Positions 59,374 through 64,000 of a stretch of DNA of 64,000 nucleotides are shown here, piece by piece. Position numbers and translations under genes: made by a program. This stretch comes from Trileptium ribeirensis (taxonomy: Eukaryota > Nematoda > Enoplea > Enoplida > Thoracostomopsidae). Location of the stretch: the NCBI GenBank assembly GCA_030248225.1, contig JASANE010020387.1:43501-107500 (forward strand), written 5' to 3'. Each line of letters begins with the position of its first letter. Within the stretch, counting starts at the first letter, position 1. The notes under the pieces are model-generated. The model saw only the letters and a program-made list of their open reading frames with translations, searched no databases and was not told where the DNA came from.

Positions 59374-62300
59374 TAATCGTAAATTTATAAGTTTCCAATG
59401 CTTATCGAAAAAAGGTGGAATAGTGGAATTTCCTAAAATTTGAATATTTTCGTAAAATAGGTGAAATTTTCCTATTTTACAAAATATTTAATACACACTG
59501 TCTTTCATTCAAACATAAACGAAACAAATTTGTATTAAATAGCAGGCGGAACAGAATGTTTAACTACATAGGCATATTCCGTTTGTACATATTACAGGAC
59601 CAACAGCGGTTACCGTAATGGCTTATATTCGCGATATTTCGTCAGTGGATGGAAAAAATTTCGAAGTTTCCTATTAACTGTTTATTTTTTACAAAAATGG
59701 TGACAAATATTAACATATTTTAATATAATGAATTTATATAATAATAATATATATACAACTCTAAGGTTAACTACAATTTCTAAGTTTTGTAACGATTTTT
59801 CTATTTGCTGTATATGCTGCTGGAGTAGCATTTCTGAAGAAGCTCGTTATGAAAACAGTAATTTTGTTCTGCAGATCGATTACGCACAAGTCATTATCAA
59901 AACCAATGCTAAAGCTCTACTCTAGCTGTTAATAATGCCGGTACGGTTTCTGGTAGATTAATATGTGACTAACTTTTTAACTACTGTAGGAGCGGCGATT
60001 TATATTTAGGGTTTGTGTCAATATACGCATCTCACAACAGTAAATTCCAGGCACCAAAACTGAAATGTGAAAACATTTCCTACTAGTACTGTGCACCAAT
60101 TTTTTGACAGCTAATGGCAAAATATTTAAAAAATTTGCTATATGGGACTGTTTTATGAATTATTTGGTAGACGTTGATTTGATGAAATTAGTCCCAAAAG
60201 GTAAATCAAAATTCGTTACTATGTCCTTATATATTTATACCATCTTTCAGAGGTACGCAGTGATGGTATATAGTTTATTGAGACCGCGGGTATTGGTGAA
60301 AATTAAACGCTTTCCCACCGCCACTAGACCTGTACTTGTGGGTAAGAATGTTTTTAGGGTCGATAATCTCGCAAATTTTAAACTCATATCAGTCGTTATC
60401 GAAGTTCATTTTGAACAACTTTAAACCTTTCTGCTGCATTTAGCTTCACAAAAGTTATTAATTTGTCAGTGATTTTGTTGCTGAGGCTACACGAGGAAGA
60501 ACACGGTCCACTTCTATCGCTCGTTTCCATATCGCACAGCCAGTCGCCTTACGCGGCAGGTTTCCAGGTTTCATGAAACTGATCATGATTCCATCTAGTA
60601 TCTTCATCCCAGCGCGGAGCCAAAAATCGCTTTGTTTTCAGACGGTTACACACTAACAGATATATAACCCCCACTAAAGAGAAGCAACCGTCATGTCTTC
60701 TAAGCACCATCCAACCAAGGGAACAGTTTAATCTATTTTGATGAGAGATGAGAACTTCCACTGCCCGATAAAGGGAACTACGGGGCGGCGGCCACTAAAG
60801 GAAATCCTCTAGTAACCGTCAAGTTTTCAAGACATTATTATGTGAAGGGGACAACTACGTCTTTTAGACATCGCTCATTACACGGAAACACATAGTCCCT
60901 TTGGCAATAGTGCTCACTGCTTTCATACAAAATTGTGCACCCTGCGCGTACCCACAATCTGCAAGTTTACCAGCAACTGGTGGGCTGATAATTTGAGCCC
61001 GCATTTGGCCTGGCCTAAGGATGCCCACGGGGACATGTTTTAGAGCACGTCACTGTCATATTTTCGCTTCGTGCACGTTTAAAATATATCCCAATTTTAT
61101 AGTAAATAGTTCTTCGATATAATTGAAATATTTGGGAGTAATCGTGTACAAAATATTTTGGACTTACTCGCAGACATCCTGGAAAATTGAACCCAAAAGT
61201 TTAAGTCTGTGGTTGTAAATATTAGATACCTACTCATATTTACAGTATGGTTTTAGAGCCAAGATATAATAGTTTAACAAATTTACATACAGTGTGTCGG
61301 CTCGAACGACAAGGTATAAATTTGGAGTCGTATTGGTTTTTCCAGTAAACGCTAGTCGTGGATATCGCCACCTAAGCTGCATATTCAGATCCGCAGTAAA
61401 CTTCTAATAAAGTAAAAATGGTACATTAATGCATGAGTAAACTTAAGCTGCGCCCCTTACAATCCTCTTTTGACAAAAGCGATTGCCATTCAGTTCTTCA
61501 CTGAACACAAATTTTATTTTTGCGTTAGAGAACAGAAATTAGCCCATTTCAGATTCCATACATTATAATTTGAAAATATTCGCGAACACATTGGTGTTAA
61601 AGTACAGGGGCCGAATTGCATTCGCTAATGGCGTTATGAAGCAGAAAAATATCGAAATTGGATACGGCTAGTTAAATTCAAGGTTTGTTCGCTAACAACG
61701 TTTTGTATATAATGTCAAAAGAGGATAGTTGGGGCGGATCTTAAGTTTACTCTTGCACAAGATTATATGTTTTGCTGAGATCACTGGGTTTCCACTGTTC
61801 TTAAATAATGAATGACTTCTCTGACACTATATTCACGGCATAACAGAAAATCTTTTATGTTCAATATTTAACAAAACCGTGCCTAATCATTTCAAAAAGT
61901 TAGCTTGTTGTTTAATAGTGTTCCAACTAAGCAATGTCATTGTCGCTGTCTGCTTTGAATTCAGTCATTTTAAAATCATTATAAGATATTTAAAATCTTA
62001 TAACAAATGATTTTTTGTATTGTTGGCTTCTTTAAATAGGAGCCGACGACGGTTCGGCATTTTGCGGAGCCTCGGGTGTCATGGTAGAGACTGACCCCTT
62101 AATCATTTTTACTTGGTATAATTTGGGACGAGGCCGTATTTATTTCTACTAAATAATTTTTTACTTCTCAGAGTATACAAAAAATGATGTTCTTAAACAC
62201 CATACCGAAGCAAAAATTTGATTAATTACAGAAAAATGGTTTGAACAGTTATAATAAACATCAATCAAAGCGTATCAGCTGTTTGTTAACTATTTTGGTG

Positions 62301-62916
62301 GCTTTCTGAAAAAAAACTAAATTTATAATATTTTATGTTGCAGTTTTTAAACCAATGTTTCAAATTTTCTAGATTAATATTTAGCATTTTCAGCTATTTT
62401 TGTGTATGATTGTGGCACTACTTACACTTTTTAATCTCAAACAAAAAACAAGTGGCCACATTGTTTACACAACTATAAACATACTAACGCCTCGGTCAGC
62501 GAATTCCTAACCACAGTTAAATTTATGAAATATATATTACATTGTTATATTAAAGCCAAAGTAGGCAAAAACCTGATTTCAAAATCCTGAAACCTAGTTA
62601 TATAATAACTGTAATATATTAACTTCCACAAGATACTTCAGAAACGAATGGAAGAAATTTGTTTGGACTGTCGGCGTCATACCTTTACCTTGGACATAGC
62701 ACAAAGTAGTGGAACGCGCAACTAGGGTACCATATCGTTGCTACAACATATTATTTTATGATTATTCTTCATTTCTATAATCTATTGATTGAATTAAAAT
62801 ATTTTCTCCCATTTACTGCTTAAAAACCCCAGTGGCAGTGATAACACAAATGACGTAGAAGGTGTCATTTATGCATGCACAACATTTCATAAAGCGTGTC
62901 GTTAAAGGCGTTAACT
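59374..62916. other. Spacer between the inverted arms
   Basis: About 3.5 kb of AT-rich sequence. A 106-codon + strand ORF at 60104-60424 has no recognised similarity. No terminal repeats, tRNA or conserved protein motif were seen. Confidence 0.5.
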
Positions 62917-64000
62917 ATTATTTGCGCCACGGATGGCTACTCGAAACGTAACGCCAAACGGGCAGTAAAAGTCCTTATACAAAATATTTTGACATTACAA
63001 AAGGACTGGCTGCCGCTTTCAAACACACTGAACTAAGCTGTTCTTTTTCTTAGCCATATAACATACTGTCTTTAAAAGTGTCAATGCTCCGAAATTATCA
63101 TACGCGAGAAGTGTCATAAACGATTTTATACCTGGGAAATGGATAATTTTACTGTTTATCAAAAAGAATTCTTGCAATGAAAACAATGACCTTCCGGCAT
63201 ATTGCACATTAGAATGACTTTTAAATGCCTTCATCTACCACAGCTACCACAGCAACAACTTACAACTACCACATCAAAATTAAGATGACCTTTGTGTGAG
63301 TAAAAGCAATTATAATACACTGCAAAATTAAACACAACTGCAGTGAACGATTTGAATAAACTGCAATATACATATAATAAATATAACAATAATAAGAGAG
63401 ATGGCGTGATAGAATAATTGTATGTGATGTTGGACAGAAAGAGGCAAAATACAGGGTCTGTACAGCAAAATAAGCATTATCAATAAGAGGAAAGAAACGT
63501 CTATTTTGTTGATTAAAATAGTTTGTTGCAGTTAAAGTCGACCGACGGATTTCTTCGCCACCACAATCCGCCGAAGAACCATCTAAATGTAGAGATAACG
63601 TCAGCGATTTGCTGTGCGACTGCTTCACTGAAGGCACGTCTACAACAGCAGCATCACCGTCTTCTCCGCTGGTAGCAGACTTCGATTTCTTTATATTCAC
63701 TGACTGCAAATTCAACAAATTTTCTTCAAGTTCTTTATCAGATGCGATTATTCTAGAGCACTTGTATTGTTCTAATGCTTTTTGGCCACGGTAAACATCG
63801 CATAAAACGTAAATTTGCACGACACTGCGAACGCGATATAATAGTGATTTCAGTTGAGACAATACGGTAAATTCGGACCAAACATAAGTTTCTTCAGCAT
63901 AAAAGAATGAGCAAATGATTCATACGGCAGAAGGTTACCACTTCTGAAGAACACAAACCTTAGTAAGGCACTGTGTAAAACACATTGTGCAAACCTTTAG
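62917..64000. repeat. Right arm of the inverted duplication (runs off the window)
   Basis: Inverted copy of 58286-59373. The inner end is sharp at TATTATTTGCGCC; the outer end is beyond the window. Confidence 0.9.
63266..63862 (-). pseudogene. Exon-like ORF, copy 2, family not recognised
   Basis: Same reading frame and start region as the ORF at 58424, on the opposite strand. Differences seen in the shared segment include Ile to Thr, Ser to Gly, Arg to His and Ser to Cys. Either copy may be an exon of a larger host gene whose other exons lie outside the window. Confidence 0.45.

Overview
This window is animal nuclear DNA from an AT-rich genome with large introns. It shows spliced genes with GT-AG introns, tRNA-derived SINE heads, many short DNA transposons with inverted ends, and one complete LTR retrotransposon. 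The species cannot be fixed from sequence alone. The ion-channel exons keep the sizes I remember from vertebrate glycine/GABA-A receptor genes. The retrotransposon is of the CsRn1 type, first known from liver flukes and also found in insects. An invertebrate with conservative introns is the best guess.

Two paralogous Cys-loop receptor subunit genes lie tail to tail. Gene A (+ strand, 5370-32543) and gene B (- strand, 56126-40517) each show eight coding exons; the first coding exon (initiator Met and start of the signal peptide) was not found for either. Seven internal exon lengths are equal or nearly equal: 132/132, 83/89, 68/68, 227/233, 83/83, 138/138 and 215/215, followed by one long terminal exon. 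Both have the 13-residue Cys-loop, loop A and loop D signatures and four membrane segments. Both carry Gly-Asp-Arg just before the pore helix, where anion channels of this family usually have Pro-Ala-Arg. An acidic residue at that place is typical of cation channels.

A 6.8 kb Ty3/Gypsy element (17893-24696, - strand) sits antisense in the intron between the fourth and fifth seen exons of gene A. Its two 344 bp LTRs differ at one base, so it is young. Its layout is unusual. The first ORF is a polyprotein: a signal-peptide and membrane module, a 2A-like motif, an IMPACT/UPF0029 domain with a membrane segment, a second 2A-like motif, then Gag with a CX2HX9CX3C zinc knuckle. A GGGAAAC heptamer and stem-loop point to -1 frameshifting into protease, reverse transcriptase and RNase H. 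The integrase ends in a PWWP domain. A one-base lesion in a homopolymer separates RNase H from integrase. This element is the best candidate for an undescribed system: it appears to carry a captured translation-control domain released by ribosome skipping, and an integrase with its own chromatin reader.

The rest is introns and intergenic DNA filled with small repeats. These include Harbinger-like MITEs with 3 bp TTA/TAA duplications (10208-10784, 15473-16048, 27216-27677, 34766-35352), a Mutator-like MITE with a 9 bp duplication (26201-26838), a GC-rich hAT-like MITE with an 8 bp duplication (45439-46101), a foldback element (37035-38407), minisatellites, SINE heads, and a 1.1 kb inverted duplication (58286-59373 and 62917 to the window end). 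Each arm of that duplication holds a copy of an unrecognised exon-like ORF.
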